A stretch of DNA of 64,000 nt from Aedoeadaptatus ivorii (lineage in GTDB: Bacteria; Bacillota; Clostridia; Tissierellales; Peptoniphilaceae). The first letter of the stretch is position 1. Each line of letters starts with the position of its first letter. Shown in pieces: positions 45,100 through 53,238 of this stretch. Below the pieces are notes generated by a model, which saw only the letters and a program-made list of their open reading frames with translations, was not told the DNA's origin and searched no databases. A program made the translations under genes and the position numbers. The stretch spans positions 832,001-896,000 of the forward strand of contig NZ_LR134523.1 of assembly GCF_900638585.1 (NCBI RefSeq), given 5' to 3'.

Positions 45100-45616
45100 A
45101 CTTCCCCCGGGCGGCGACGATCCGCTCTCGTTCCTCTATGCCGTCTTTCCATCGTATGCGTAGCAAATTCTGATCGCGTACAAAGCGTATATCCCCGCTC
45201 CCTTCCCATATGCGATTTTTTACGCCGTAAGGGCCGTAGCTTTCTTTCTTCCGCGGTACGCCGATATGATAGTCTGCATAGCGATCCAATCGACCCCGTT
45301 TGGAAACATAGGTGATGATGCCGTGTTTTTCCTTGCCCTCCCTTATGCGATAGATGGTGATCGCATCGGAGGAGACGGCGCGGATTTCTTCCGCTGCCAA
45401 TACTTCCTCGGCCAGGGAATCTACGGCAAAGTCTCTGTCCCTTAATCGGTCGATCCTCTCATTTATATGCATGGCGCTCGTCAGCGATCCCGATAGAATC
45501 TCTGCCGTCGCCGCAATCAACACGGCGCTCAATGCGATGGCGATCAAAATCTCAAGGAGCGTAAATCCCTTCTTTCGGCCGATACACGCTGAAGAACTTT
45601 TCTCCCGTTTCTTCAC
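45092..45616 (-). CDS. PilW-like minor prepilin
   Basis: 174 residues from a GTG at 45616, chosen because GGTGGAGG stands six bases upstream and the longest open frame would run far back into the preceding gene. The prepilin site is IGRKKG/FTLLEILIAIALSA with Gly at -1 and Glu at +5, and the hydrophobic helix is followed by a polar domain of about 130 residues. It overlaps the previous prepilin gene by 65 bases, an unusually long overlap that needs the GTG start to be right. Minor pilins prime the pilus tip. Confidence 0.82.
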   Translation of the reverse strand: MKKREKSSSACIGRKKGFTLLEILIAIALSAVLIAATAEILSGSLTSAMHINERIDRLRDRDFAVDSLAEEVLAAEEIRAVSSDAITIYRIREGKEKHGIITYVSKRGRLDRYADYHIGVPRKKESYGPYGVKNRIWEGSGDIRFVRDQNLLRIRWKDGIEERERIVAARGKYE

Positions 45617-45869
45617 TATATACCTCCACCATATCTCCATAAGGGTCGTAGGGCGTAATCGTAACCATGATGCCCGGCTCTCGGCTTTCCTCGTAGGCGA
45701 GGGCGCATTCCGCGGCATTCTCCGCGCGGCGCAAAATTTCTTTTCGCGATTCGATGCGCCGCCCCTGCCGATACCCGCTCCCCAAAGCGGATGCGACGAA
45801 AATCACCAGCAGGCCCATCAAGGCGACCGCCGCCATCACCTCGATCAAGCTGAATCCCTTACTCTTCAC
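45552..45869 (-). CDS. PilV-like minor prepilin
   Basis: 105 residues from a GTG at 45869 with GGAGGAG four bases upstream. The leader VKSKG/FSLIEVMAAVALMG has Gly at -1 and Glu at +5. A polar domain with VTITPYDPYGDMVEVYSEET follows. The downstream end overlaps the PilW-like gene. Confidence 0.83.
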   Translation of the reverse strand: MKSKGFSLIEVMAAVALMGLLVIFVASALGSGYRQGRRIESRKEILRRAENAAECALAYEESREPGIMVTITPYDPYGDMVEVYSEETGEKFFSVYRPKEGIYAP

Positions 45870-46299
45870 GAATCTCCTCCACGCGAATACGCGCATTGAC
45901 CGGCGACAGGATCAACAGATACCTGCCGCTTTTTGTTTCGAATTCGACCATTCCGCTATTGGAAGGCCGCCCGGAGGCACTGAATTCGAAATAATCTTTT
46001 CGGTTTGCCGTCCTACAAAGCCGCATATAGGTACCGGGTTCATAGACGACGGTTTTCGTTTCGCTGCCGTCTTCTAGTGCATAGCGATCCTCGAAAAAGT
46101 CCATTCGACAGCTCTTTCTTTTGACCATCGCCTCTCTGCGTAAGTCGTTCAATTCCGCTTTCATTCCATAAATTTGGCGCTCAGCACGGAATCGCTGAAC
46201 GCCAAAATATCCCAAAGACGCAATGCTTACGACGATCGCCAATACGGCGACCGTACAGAGCACCTCGATCAGCGTCATAGCCGGGATCTTATGATTCAT
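45859..46299 (-). CDS. GspH/FimT-like minor prepilin
   Basis: 146 residues from the ATG at 46299 (MNHKIPA/MTLIEVLCTVAVLA), which overlaps the end of the upstream gene; an alternative ATG at 46317 has no better ribosome binding site. The cut would follow an Ala and precede Met, with Glu at +5. The soluble part has RAERQIYGMKAELNDLRREA and FEFSASGRPSNSGMVEF, the FimT/GspH-like C-terminal beta pattern. It overlaps the PilV-like gene by 11 bases. Confidence 0.8.
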   Translation of the reverse strand: MNHKIPAMTLIEVLCTVAVLAIVVSIASLGYFGVQRFRAERQIYGMKAELNDLRREAMVKRKSCRMDFFEDRYALEDGSETKTVVYEPGTYMRLCRTANRKDYFEFSASGRPSNSGMVEFETKSGRYLLILSPVNARIRVEEIREE

Positions 46300-47746
46300 T
46301 GGAAAGAATTTGCACATTTTTAACGGCCATCGTCTCCTCTTTCGCCGTGTGCGGTGTAAAGCGATAGCGAATTTGCGTGGCGCGCATGGTGCCGTCCATG
46401 CCGTTTAAGGGGAAGAAAATACGGTGATAGCCGTCGCCCATATCGTCCGTGCGCACGGGCACGACTTCTTTACTATTGCCCTTGAGATCTGCCAAGACAA
46501 GGCTAAATTTGCCGTCGCTTTCGAGGGGCATTGATACGTCGATGCTGAACTCGTATCCGTTTTTCGGCAGATAGAATCCGCCCGTATCCATGCGGAGTTC
46601 GCGTTCAGTCGCCTCGGTTTCCGTTACGGGCACATCGGCGCCTTCTTTTTCTTCTGTGGTCTCGTCTTTCGACGCGTCGAGAGCCTGGATTTTGTACTGT
46701 AGCTTCAAAACATCTTCAGATTCTTTGTGTCCGGAAGGCTCCTGTGCCATGGAGACCGCATTTCCGTCGACAAAGTTTGCAGAGAGAATGCTCTTGAGCG
46801 CCGAATAACGGGTAATCGGCGGAGCGATATACTCCGTTTCGGCAGTCATGGGCGGTTTGTCGGTTTGCGGCTTCACCTTGGGTTTTGTCGGCGCTTGGGG
46901 CTTCTTCTCGGCGGGTTTGGCACTCGGCGTACTTGCCCTGGGCGGCGTATAGCTGACCGAAGGTTTGCGGCCGGTGATCACGCGGGTCTTGGGCGTCTTC
47001 GAAGCGTCAAATGGCTTGGTGGTCGCCGTAGAACCCGACGCGGGCTTGGGATTCGAAGAACTCGTACTCGGCATAGACGTCGACGGATTCGTGGGCGTCG
47101 CCGTCGTATTCGGCGTGGGCGTCGGCGGCGTCGGTGCCGACGGTTCTTCCGAAAAGGTCTTGTTCTCCAAGCTGTTGTCGGTCACCGTATAGGGAAGGAA
47201 TACCCTAAGCACGGTAGATTCCGCGCCGGACGGGTCTTTCTGGTATGAAATGGAGTCGATTTGAATTTTTTTCGGCGCGCTTTCCAAGGTTTCGATATAC
47301 TGCGCCAATACATCGCCGGAGCCGTTGTGCTCGACAACGAGATTAAGCGATCCGTTGCTGTCGTCTGTCTTTACGACTTCCTCGCTCACGATCACGGCAT
47401 TGGGATCGGCAGAAATATAGTTGGCGACTGCGGCCTCGACTTCGTCCTCGCGCAAGATTTCCTTTTCCGGCGCATAGACGGAGGCATCGGGTTTTTCGGC
47501 ATGGGCCACCGAAGAGGCATTCAATGCGGCCTTTAGGGCTTGTTGCTGCTCCAAAGGCGCCTTCAAAAATGCGGCATACCCGCAAGCACCGGTCAAAGAC
47601 AATAAAAGCGCGGCAAACACGGTCTGTTCTCTCTTCGAAAAGTTTCCCTCTTTAAGTCGCTCCAGGCCGTTTTTAAACAGCGGATTGATAGGGCGTTTTT
47701 TTTCGGGCGTTCCCTCCGCCCGTTTCGGCAAAAAATTAAATTTCAC
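46289..47746 (-). CDS. PilO-like inner-membrane protein with Pro/Thr linker and extra C-terminal domain
   Basis: 485 residues from a GTG at 47746, selected because GAGGTGAT lies just upstream. Residues about 42-61 form one membrane helix (TVFAALLLSLTGACGYAAFL). The segment about 85-205 resembles PilO, with SLNLVVEHNGSGDVLAQYIE and TLESAPKKIQIDSISYQKDP. A low-complexity stretch of Pro, Thr, Ser and Lys spans about 205-310, and a beta-rich domain (GGFYLPKNGYEFSIDVSMPL) follows to the end, possibly a jelly-roll. It heads the minor pilin run. PilO assignment is tentative. Confidence 0.66.
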   Translation of the reverse strand: MKFNFLPKRAEGTPEKKRPINPLFKNGLERLKEGNFSKREQTVFAALLLSLTGACGYAAFLKAPLEQQQALKAALNASSVAHAEKPDASVYAPEKEILREDEVEAAVANYISADPNAVIVSEEVVKTDDSNGSLNLVVEHNGSGDVLAQYIETLESAPKKIQIDSISYQKDPSGAESTVLRVFLPYTVTDNSLENKTFSEEPSAPTPPTPTPNTTATPTNPSTSMPSTSSSNPKPASGSTATTKPFDASKTPKTRVITGRKPSVSYTPPRASTPSAKPAEKKPQAPTKPKVKPQTDKPPMTAETEYIAPPITRYSALKSILSANFVDGNAVSMAQEPSGHKESEDVLKLQYKIQALDASKDETTEEKEGADVPVTETEATERELRMDTGGFYLPKNGYEFSIDVSMPLESDGKFSLVLADLKGNSKEVVPVRTDDMGDGYHRIFFPLNGMDGTMRATQIRYRFTPHTAKEETMAVKNVQILSNES

Positions 47747-47799
47747 TCCATCACCTCGCAAATATTGTATCAAAACTCACAAAGAAAGTCGATACAATC

Positions 47800-47826
47800 A
47801 AAAAGAAGAGGAGTCGCCTCCCCTTC
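47800..47826 (-). terminator. Terminator of the thrS/SGNH unit
   Basis: GAAGGGGAG and CTCCTCTTC pair with one G-U around a GCGA loop, followed by TTTTTG on the minus strand. It touches the SGNH stop codon. A weak promoter (TACAAT at about 47766-47771 with TCGACT 17 bases upstream) may follow for the PilO-like gene. Confidence 0.8.
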
Positions 47827-48360
47827 TTACCAAAATTTTCTATCTCTTCCTCCTGCATATACCGCATCGGCGATTCTTTCGTGCCCTTCGGGTACGAGAT
47901 GGATGCCGTCGAAAAACAGGTCATCCGAACCTTCCAGCACCGCTTCTAAATGCAGCCCCTGGGCGATATGATCCCACTCTATCGCCTTTTCTCGCAGCGA
48001 ATCCAAAAGAGAGATTCCTACAAACGGTTCTTCGTTTACAATCACCGGTACGGGCGGCACGATATACAGAAACCGCGCCCGTCGCGATTCGACGTAGCGT
48101 CGAATCGCGGCGACCGCCCTCTGTAACGTTTCGACCGAAGCGCCGCCGAGCAAGTCGTTGCAGCCGCCCAGTGCGAGTACAATCTCTCCCGGTGCGATCT
48201 CCGGCAGATTGTTTGCAATCTCCGTGATCCATGCCCCGTTTGCGCCCGAGTTTATAATGGGTCGTTCGAGCTTACTTTCTAAAAGCGATACCCAGCATTC
48301 GCTTGGAGCCACGCCGTAGCCGGCGACATAGGAATCGCCCAGGGCGATGATATTAGCCAA
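47827..48360 (-). CDS. SGNH/GDSL-family hydrolase
   Basis: 177 residues without a signal peptide. The family blocks are clear: IIALGDSYVAGYGV (block I, catalytic Ser), INSGANGAWITEIA (block II region), VLALGGCNDLLGGAS (block III, Asn) and FFDGIHLVPEGHERIADAVY (block V with Asp and His). The enzyme should hydrolyse an ester or similar bond in the cytoplasm. The ATG overlaps the thrS stop by 8 bases, so it is translated together with thrS, though no functional link is obvious. Confidence 0.9.
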   Translation of the reverse strand: MANIIALGDSYVAGYGVAPSECWVSLLESKLERPIINSGANGAWITEIANNLPEIAPGEIVLALGGCNDLLGGASVETLQRAVAAIRRYVESRRARFLYIVPPVPVIVNEEPFVGISLLDSLREKAIEWDHIAQGLHLEAVLEGSDDLFFDGIHLVPEGHERIADAVYAGGRDRKFW

Positions 48361-50257
48361 TGACGTGCTCTTTGATTTCTTTTTGGAGCGAGGCGATCAA
48401 GTCTTCCATCTTTACGCCGGCGGTCTCTTCGCCGTCGCGGGCACGGACCGACAGAGTCTTGTCCGCCTGTTCCTTTTCGCCGACGATGACCATATAATTG
48501 ATGCGGTTGATGCGGGCGTCGCGAATCTTCTTGCCGATTTTTTCATTGCGGCGATCCAATTCGACGCGAATGCCCGCCGCTTCCAATGCGCGATACACTT
48601 CTTCGGAATAGTCTTGCGATTTTTCGCTGATGGGAAGGACCGCCACTTGTACCGGCGCGAGCCAAAGCGGGAACTTGCCGGCGTAGTGTTCGACAAGGAT
48701 GCCCATAAAGCGTTCCATAGAACCCATCAAGGCGCGGTGGCTCATTACCGGCTGTTTCTTTTCGCCGTCTTCGTCGACATAGGTGAGTTCAAAGCGTTCC
48801 GGCATTTGGAAGTCCAGTTGAATCGTACCGCATTGCCAGGTTCTTCCGATGGCGTCTTTTAAGTGGAAGTCGATCTTGGGCCCGTAGAATGCGCCGTCGC
48901 CTTCGTTGATTTCGTAGGCCATCTTCTTGTCTTCCAACGCTTTTCGCAGCGCTTCGATGGCCGTGTTCCACTGCTCGTCGCTGCCCATGCTGTCTTCCGG
49001 ACGGGTAGAGAGTTCTACGGAGTAGTCGAAGCCGAAGGTCTTATACAATTCGTCGGCGAGTTCGATCAACTTGCCCACCTCTTCTTGAATTTGAGAAGGC
49101 AGCATAAATACGTGGGCGTCGTCCTGGGTAAAGGTACGGACGCGGAACAGGCCGTGCAGCGCGCCCGAAAGCTCGTGGCGGTGCACTTGGCCGAATTCCA
49201 TCAGCTTGATGGGAAAATCGCGATACGAGTGCATATCCGCTTCATATACGAGGATCGAACCTGGGCAGTTCATGGGTTTAATGGCATAGTCTTCTCCGTC
49301 GATCTTCGTAAAATACATATTGTCGCGATAGTGGTCCCAGTGGCCCGAACGATGCCAGAGGTCTTCGTTCAAAATGATCGGCGTCTTGATCTCGCCGTAT
49401 CCGCGTTCCAGTTGCAGATCCCGCCAATAGCGTTCCAGTTCGTTTCTGATGATCATTCCCTTGGGATGGAAGAACGGGAATCCGGGGCCTTCTTCGCGGA
49501 AACTGTATAGGTCCAATTCCTTGCCGATCTTGCGGTGGTCTCTGCGTTTCGCCTCTTCCAGGCGTTCGAGGTATTCGTCGAGGTCTTTCTTCTTCTCGAA
49601 GGAAATGCCGTAGATGCGTTGCAGCATCTTGTTGTTTTCGTCGCCCCTCCAGTATGCGCCGGCAACGGAGGTCAGTTTTACGGCTTTGATGGATTTGACT
49701 TCTTCCAAATGCGGGCCGCGGCAAAGGTCCACATATTCGCCCAGGCGATAAATCGAGATCTCTTCGCCTTCGGGCAGCTCTTGGATCAGTTCGGATTTAT
49801 AGGGATCGTCTTTAAAGAGCTTGGCCGCTTCCTCGCGCGAAAGCACCTCTTTTTGGAAGACGGGATTCTCTTTGACGATCTTTTGCATCTCGTCTTGAAT
49901 CGCCTCCAAATCTTCGGGATTGAGCTGCTCGTCGAGATCGATGTCGTAGTAAAATCCGTTTTCGATAGCGGGGCCGATCGCGAATTTTGCGTCGGGATAG
50001 AGGCGTTGTACCGCCGCAGCCAACAAGTGCGCCGAAGAGTGCCAGAAGATTTGCTTGCCCTCGTCGTCTTCGAACTTGACCACGCGGAAATTGCCGCCTT
50101 CGGTGACGGTGTCGTGTTTACCGAGAATCTTTCCGTCGACCACCGCACCCACGCTGGCGCGTTCCAAGCCGGTAGAAATATCGGAGATCAGTTCCTTTAC
50201 GCTCTTTTCGCCTTCGTATTCTCTTACGCTGCCGTCGGGCAATGTCAATTTCATCAT
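48353..50257 (-). CDS. thrS: Threonyl-tRNA synthetase
   Basis: 634 residues from the ATG at 50257 (MMKLTLPDGSVREYEGEKSV), with GAGGTGATT upstream. The longer frame to 50392 would translate the T-box leader and is rejected. The TGS domain comes first, then the editing domain with HSSAHLLAAAVQRLYPDAKF (about 80-99), the class II motif 2 FRVRTFTQDDAHVFMLPSQI (about 368-387), and a C-terminal anticodon domain. It charges tRNA-Thr and edits Ser. The T-box leader directly controls it. Confidence 0.97.
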   Translation of the reverse strand: MMKLTLPDGSVREYEGEKSVKELISDISTGLERASVGAVVDGKILGKHDTVTEGGNFRVVKFEDDEGKQIFWHSSAHLLAAAVQRLYPDAKFAIGPAIENGFYYDIDLDEQLNPEDLEAIQDEMQKIVKENPVFQKEVLSREEAAKLFKDDPYKSELIQELPEGEEISIYRLGEYVDLCRGPHLEEVKSIKAVKLTSVAGAYWRGDENNKMLQRIYGISFEKKKDLDEYLERLEEAKRRDHRKIGKELDLYSFREEGPGFPFFHPKGMIIRNELERYWRDLQLERGYGEIKTPIILNEDLWHRSGHWDHYRDNMYFTKIDGEDYAIKPMNCPGSILVYEADMHSYRDFPIKLMEFGQVHRHELSGALHGLFRVRTFTQDDAHVFMLPSQIQEEVGKLIELADELYKTFGFDYSVELSTRPEDSMGSDEQWNTAIEALRKALEDKKMAYEINEGDGAFYGPKIDFHLKDAIGRTWQCGTIQLDFQMPERFELTYVDEDGEKKQPVMSHRALMGSMERFMGILVEHYAGKFPLWLAPVQVAVLPISEKSQDYSEEVYRALEAAGIRVELDRRNEKIGKKIRDARINRINYMVIVGEKEQADKTLSVRARDGEETAGVKMEDLIASLQKEIKEHVIG

Positions 50258-50267
50258 AATCACCTCA

Positions 50268-50445
50268 ATAAAAAAAGCCGACCGTCCCGAAAGGACGATC
50301 GGCGTCGTGGTTCCACCTTTTTTGCTTCTTAAGGCATGTAACGTATGCAGACGCTGCCGATTAAGGCAGAAGTCGGGGTTGGTTTTCCACATGAGTAAGA
50401 GCTCGCACCGTCCTCTTATCGCTGATTGGTATGTGTACTCTTCCC
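50268..50445 (-). promoter_or_regulatory. T-box riboswitch leader of thrS, specifier ACC (Thr)
   Basis: On the minus strand the antiterminator T-box GGTGGAACCACG lies at 50317-50306. The terminator GCCGATCGTCC-TTTC-GGGACGGTCGGC (50277-50303) is followed by seven T residues. The specifier is ACC at 50383-50381, followed by AAC, in the same context as AAC-AAC in the asnA leader. GGTGCGAG matches the distal-loop consensus. Uncharged tRNA-Thr should release the terminator. Confidence 0.93.
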
Positions 50446-50460
50446 GTCAAGCTTAAGTGG

Positions 50461-50489
50461 AGTATAGCAGAATTTCATCGGGAATGCAA
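50461..50489 (-). promoter_or_regulatory. Promoter of thrS
   Basis: TTGCAT (50489-50484), 17 bases, TATACT (50466-50461), located just after the hisS stop and directly before the T-box leader. Confidence 0.78.
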
Positions 50490-50493
50490 GTCG

Positions 50494-51816
50494 TCAATCG
50501 CGCTTTTTGTCACGCAGATATTCTACCAGCGCATCGGGAGAAAGGCGCTCTTCTTTGCCGTTTTCCATATCGCGGAGCGTGACCGCGCCGCTTTCGATTT
50601 CGGAAAGTCCGACGACGATGCAATACGGCACGCGCAGTTGGTCGGCGTATTTGAATTTCTTCCCCATCTTTCCGCTTTCGCCGTAATAGCCGGCGCAGAT
50701 TCCCGCGTCTCGGAGCGTCTTTAAGAGGGCGAGAGACTCGCGTTTTGTCTCTTCAAAGGGAAGAATCAACACATCCAGCGCACTGTCTGTGAAATCGTCT
50801 AACAACCCCGCTTCGTTTAATTGGTAATACAGGCGCGACAGGCCGATCGAAATCCCCACCCCCGGCAACGACTGCTTTGTGTAGTGCGCGGCCAGATTGT
50901 CGTAGCGGCCGCCGCTGCACACCGAACCGATGGAGGGATACTTGTCGAGAATCGTCTCGTATACCGTGCCGGTATAGTAGTCCAGACCGCGGGCGATCTT
51001 CATATCGGGTTTGATATGTTCTTTTTTGACGCCCAGGGCATAGGCGATATCGAAGACCGCTTCTAATTCCGCCACCCCTTCCGAAAATTCCGCCTCTTCC
51101 ACAGGCAGCGCACGGAGGGCTTCAAAGACCTCTTGAGTCGTTCCGTCGATCGCGATAAAGTCGGCAATGGCGGAGACAGACGCATCCGAAAGCCCCAAGG
51201 CCTGTAGTTCCTCTTTTACCGCTTCCAAGCCGATCTTGTCGAGCTTGTCGACGATTCGAAGGACCTCGGTAGAATCATCGATGCCGAGGGATCGATAAAA
51301 TCCGTTTAAAATCTTTCGATTGTTGATATGGATGGTAAAATCCGAAAATCCCAGATCCATAAAGGTGCTTTCGATAATCGAGGGAATCTCTCCATCGTTA
51401 AACAGCGACAGCTTTCCGTTCCCTATAATGTCGATATCGCATTGGTAGAATTCACGAAAGCGGCCCTTCTGCGCCCGCTCTCCCCGGTAGACTTTGCCGA
51501 TATGGTAGCGGCGAAAGGGAAAACTCAAATCGCTATAATGCTGTGCAACATAGCGGGCCAGCGGCACGGTAAGATCAAAGCGCATCGCGAGATCCGTATT
51601 GCCCTTTTTGAATGCATAGATCTGCTTTTCCGTTTCCCCACCGCCCTTCGCCAACAATACCTCCTGCTTTTCCAAGACGGGCGTGTCGATGGGCAAGAAG
51701 CCTTTTTCTTCGTAGTTTTTTCGGATAATGTCTTTCATCCGATTAAAAACCCGTTGGTCTTCGGGCAAAAGCTCCATAAACCCGGGCAGGGTGGACGGTT
51801 GTACAATATCGGTCAT
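50494..51816 (-). CDS. hisS: Histidyl-tRNA synthetase
   Basis: 440 residues. The class II core shows MRFDLTVPLARYVAQHYSDL (motif 1-2 region, about 78-97), FREFYQCDIDIIGNGKL (motif 2), and the His-A signature ARGLDYYTGTVYE (about 265-277), then a C-terminal anticodon domain. AAGGAGG precedes the ATG. It overlaps the methyltransferase stop by four bases. Unlike thrS and asnA, no T-box precedes it, as it lies inside a unit. Confidence 0.97.
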   Translation of the reverse strand: MTDIVQPSTLPGFMELLPEDQRVFNRMKDIIRKNYEEKGFLPIDTPVLEKQEVLLAKGGGETEKQIYAFKKGNTDLAMRFDLTVPLARYVAQHYSDLSFPFRRYHIGKVYRGERAQKGRFREFYQCDIDIIGNGKLSLFNDGEIPSIIESTFMDLGFSDFTIHINNRKILNGFYRSLGIDDSTEVLRIVDKLDKIGLEAVKEELQALGLSDASVSAIADFIAIDGTTQEVFEALRALPVEEAEFSEGVAELEAVFDIAYALGVKKEHIKPDMKIARGLDYYTGTVYETILDKYPSIGSVCSGGRYDNLAAHYTKQSLPGVGISIGLSRLYYQLNEAGLLDDFTDSALDVLILPFEETKRESLALLKTLRDAGICAGYYGESGKMGKKFKYADQLRVPYCIVVGLSEIESGAVTLRDMENGKEERLSPDALVEYLRDKKRD

Positions 51817-52577
51817 GATCTACCTCCTTGTAGGGCAAACATGGCCACCGATGCGGCCACATTGGCATTTAACGAATCGATGGAATCGCGGATGGGGATG
51901 CGGATGCGGTGCTCTGCGGCGCGGGAAATCTCCTCGCGAATGCCGTGGGCTTCGTTGCCCACCGCCAGGATAAAATCGTCTTTCGCCTCAAAATACGGCG
52001 TCAGCATATCTCCGCGGATATCCAAAGTATAAATGGGGCACTCTTTGGCCAGTCGGAAGAGCGCAGCATCGTCTATTTTGGCGATGGGAATGCGAAAGGC
52101 CGATGCCATCGACGCGCGTAAACTCTTGTCGTTGGCGGGATCCACGCAGTTCGGCCCGATCAGCACGCCGTCAAAGAAAAAAGCTTCCGCCGAACGGATC
52201 ATGCCGCCCAGATTCCCCGGATCGGATACGCCGTCGGCATAGAGGAATCGACCGCGCTTCGGCAAAGCTTCGGCATCGCGTAGAAAATGTTTCGTCACGG
52301 CGACGACGCCCTGATCGCTCTCGGTGGAGACCAGGGAAGAAAATGCGCGCGGAGAAAGCAGCGTGATCGCCGCGCGCTCCTCCGAAAACTCATCCAACAG
52401 CGCTTCTGCGCGATCTTCGTCGATAAAGATTTCCTCGATATATCCCGTCTCTAAGACTTCCGTGACGGGAACGATGCCTTCCAGCAACAGCTTTTTGTAG
52501 CGCTCGCGATATTTTTTGTCTTTCAGCTTGCGGAGCGTTTTCAGTTTGTCATTGGACGGCGAATCAATTCGATTCAT
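51813..52577 (-). CDS. SpoU/TrmH-family RNA 2'-O-methyltransferase
   Basis: 254 residues. An N-terminal substrate-binding segment (SNDKLKTLRKLKDKKYRERY) precedes the SPOUT knot with GVSDPGNLGGMIRSAEAFFF, ILAVGNEAHGIREEISRAAE and IPIRDSIDSLNANVAASVAM, the three TrmH motifs. Members methylate ribose in rRNA or tRNA; the target here is open. It overlaps hisS by four bases and the trkA-like gene by 14. Confidence 0.92.
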   Translation of the reverse strand: MNRIDSPSNDKLKTLRKLKDKKYRERYKKLLLEGIVPVTEVLETGYIEEIFIDEDRAEALLDEFSEERAAITLLSPRAFSSLVSTESDQGVVAVTKHFLRDAEALPKRGRFLYADGVSDPGNLGGMIRSAEAFFFDGVLIGPNCVDPANDKSLRASMASAFRIPIAKIDDAALFRLAKECPIYTLDIRGDMLTPYFEAKDDFILAVGNEAHGIREEISRAAEHRIRIPIRDSIDSLNANVAASVAMFALQGGRS

Positions 52578-53229
52578 CGTACAAAGCCTTCATGGCGCCC
52601 AAATCTTCGCTGGAGCCGAAGAAGATAATGATATCCTCTTTGCGTAGGGGTTCTTTGGAAATATTTTGAACGATCAGATCCTCATTGCGACGCAGGGCGA
52701 TGACGTTGATATGGTACTGGTTGCGCACCTCGAGATCGCGGATCGTATCGCCCACCCAAGAGTCGGGAATGCGGTATTCTACGATGCCATAATCCTCGGA
52801 AAGCTCGAAGAAATCCAAGATGCCGTCGTCGGTCAGTTTTTGCGCTAGGCGCACGCCCATGTCCATTTCGGGATAAATAATCTTGTGCGCCCCCAGCTTT
52901 CTGAGAATGCGTCCATAGCGTTTGGTCGGCGCCTTGGCGACGATCAGAGGAATCTCCGCTTCCACGCATGCCATCGTCGCCATAATCGCCGATTCCAAAT
53001 TCGTGCCGATGGCGATAATCGCCACGTCGAAATTCTTCAGACCGATGTCTTCCAACACTTCTCCGTCGGTGATATCCGCTTGAATGGCGGTGGTCACGTC
53101 TTCGGAGATATTGCGCACTTTTTCGGCGTTAATGTCGATGGCGAGCACTTCGTTCTGTAAATCGAATAGCGTCCGGGCCACCGTGGAGCCCAATCGGCCG
53201 ATGCCGAATACCACAAAACTCTTAATCAA
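52564..53229 (-). CDS. Potassium uptake regulatory subunit TrkA/KtrA
   Basis: 221 residues: one RCK_N domain with the Rossmann motif SFVVFGIGRLGSTVARTLFD (about 4-23) and VLAIDINAEKVRNISEDVTT, then an RCK_C domain in the second half (WVGDTIRDLEVRNQYHINVI). A single-RCK size fits KtrA rather than the double TrkA. It gates the adjacent channel, probably in response to nucleotides. It follows the channel gene by 9 bases. Confidence 0.93.
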   Translation of the reverse strand: MIKSFVVFGIGRLGSTVARTLFDLQNEVLAIDINAEKVRNISEDVTTAIQADITDGEVLEDIGLKNFDVAIIAIGTNLESAIMATMACVEAEIPLIVAKAPTKRYGRILRKLGAHKIIYPEMDMGVRLAQKLTDDGILDFFELSEDYGIVEYRIPDSWVGDTIRDLEVRNQYHINVIALRRNEDLIVQNISKEPLRKEDIIIFFGSSEDLGAMKALYDESN

Positions 53230-53238
53230 ATTTGCCTC

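Noticed and set aside
46900-47160. Apparent DNA repeats in the PilO-like gene
   Set aside because: They encode a Pro/Thr/Ser-rich linker, a protein low-complexity stretch, with no regular repeat unit of DNA.
50258-50392. 45-residue N-terminal extension of thrS
   Set aside because: It would translate the T-box antiterminator and terminator; the ATG at 50257 has a proper ribosome binding site.
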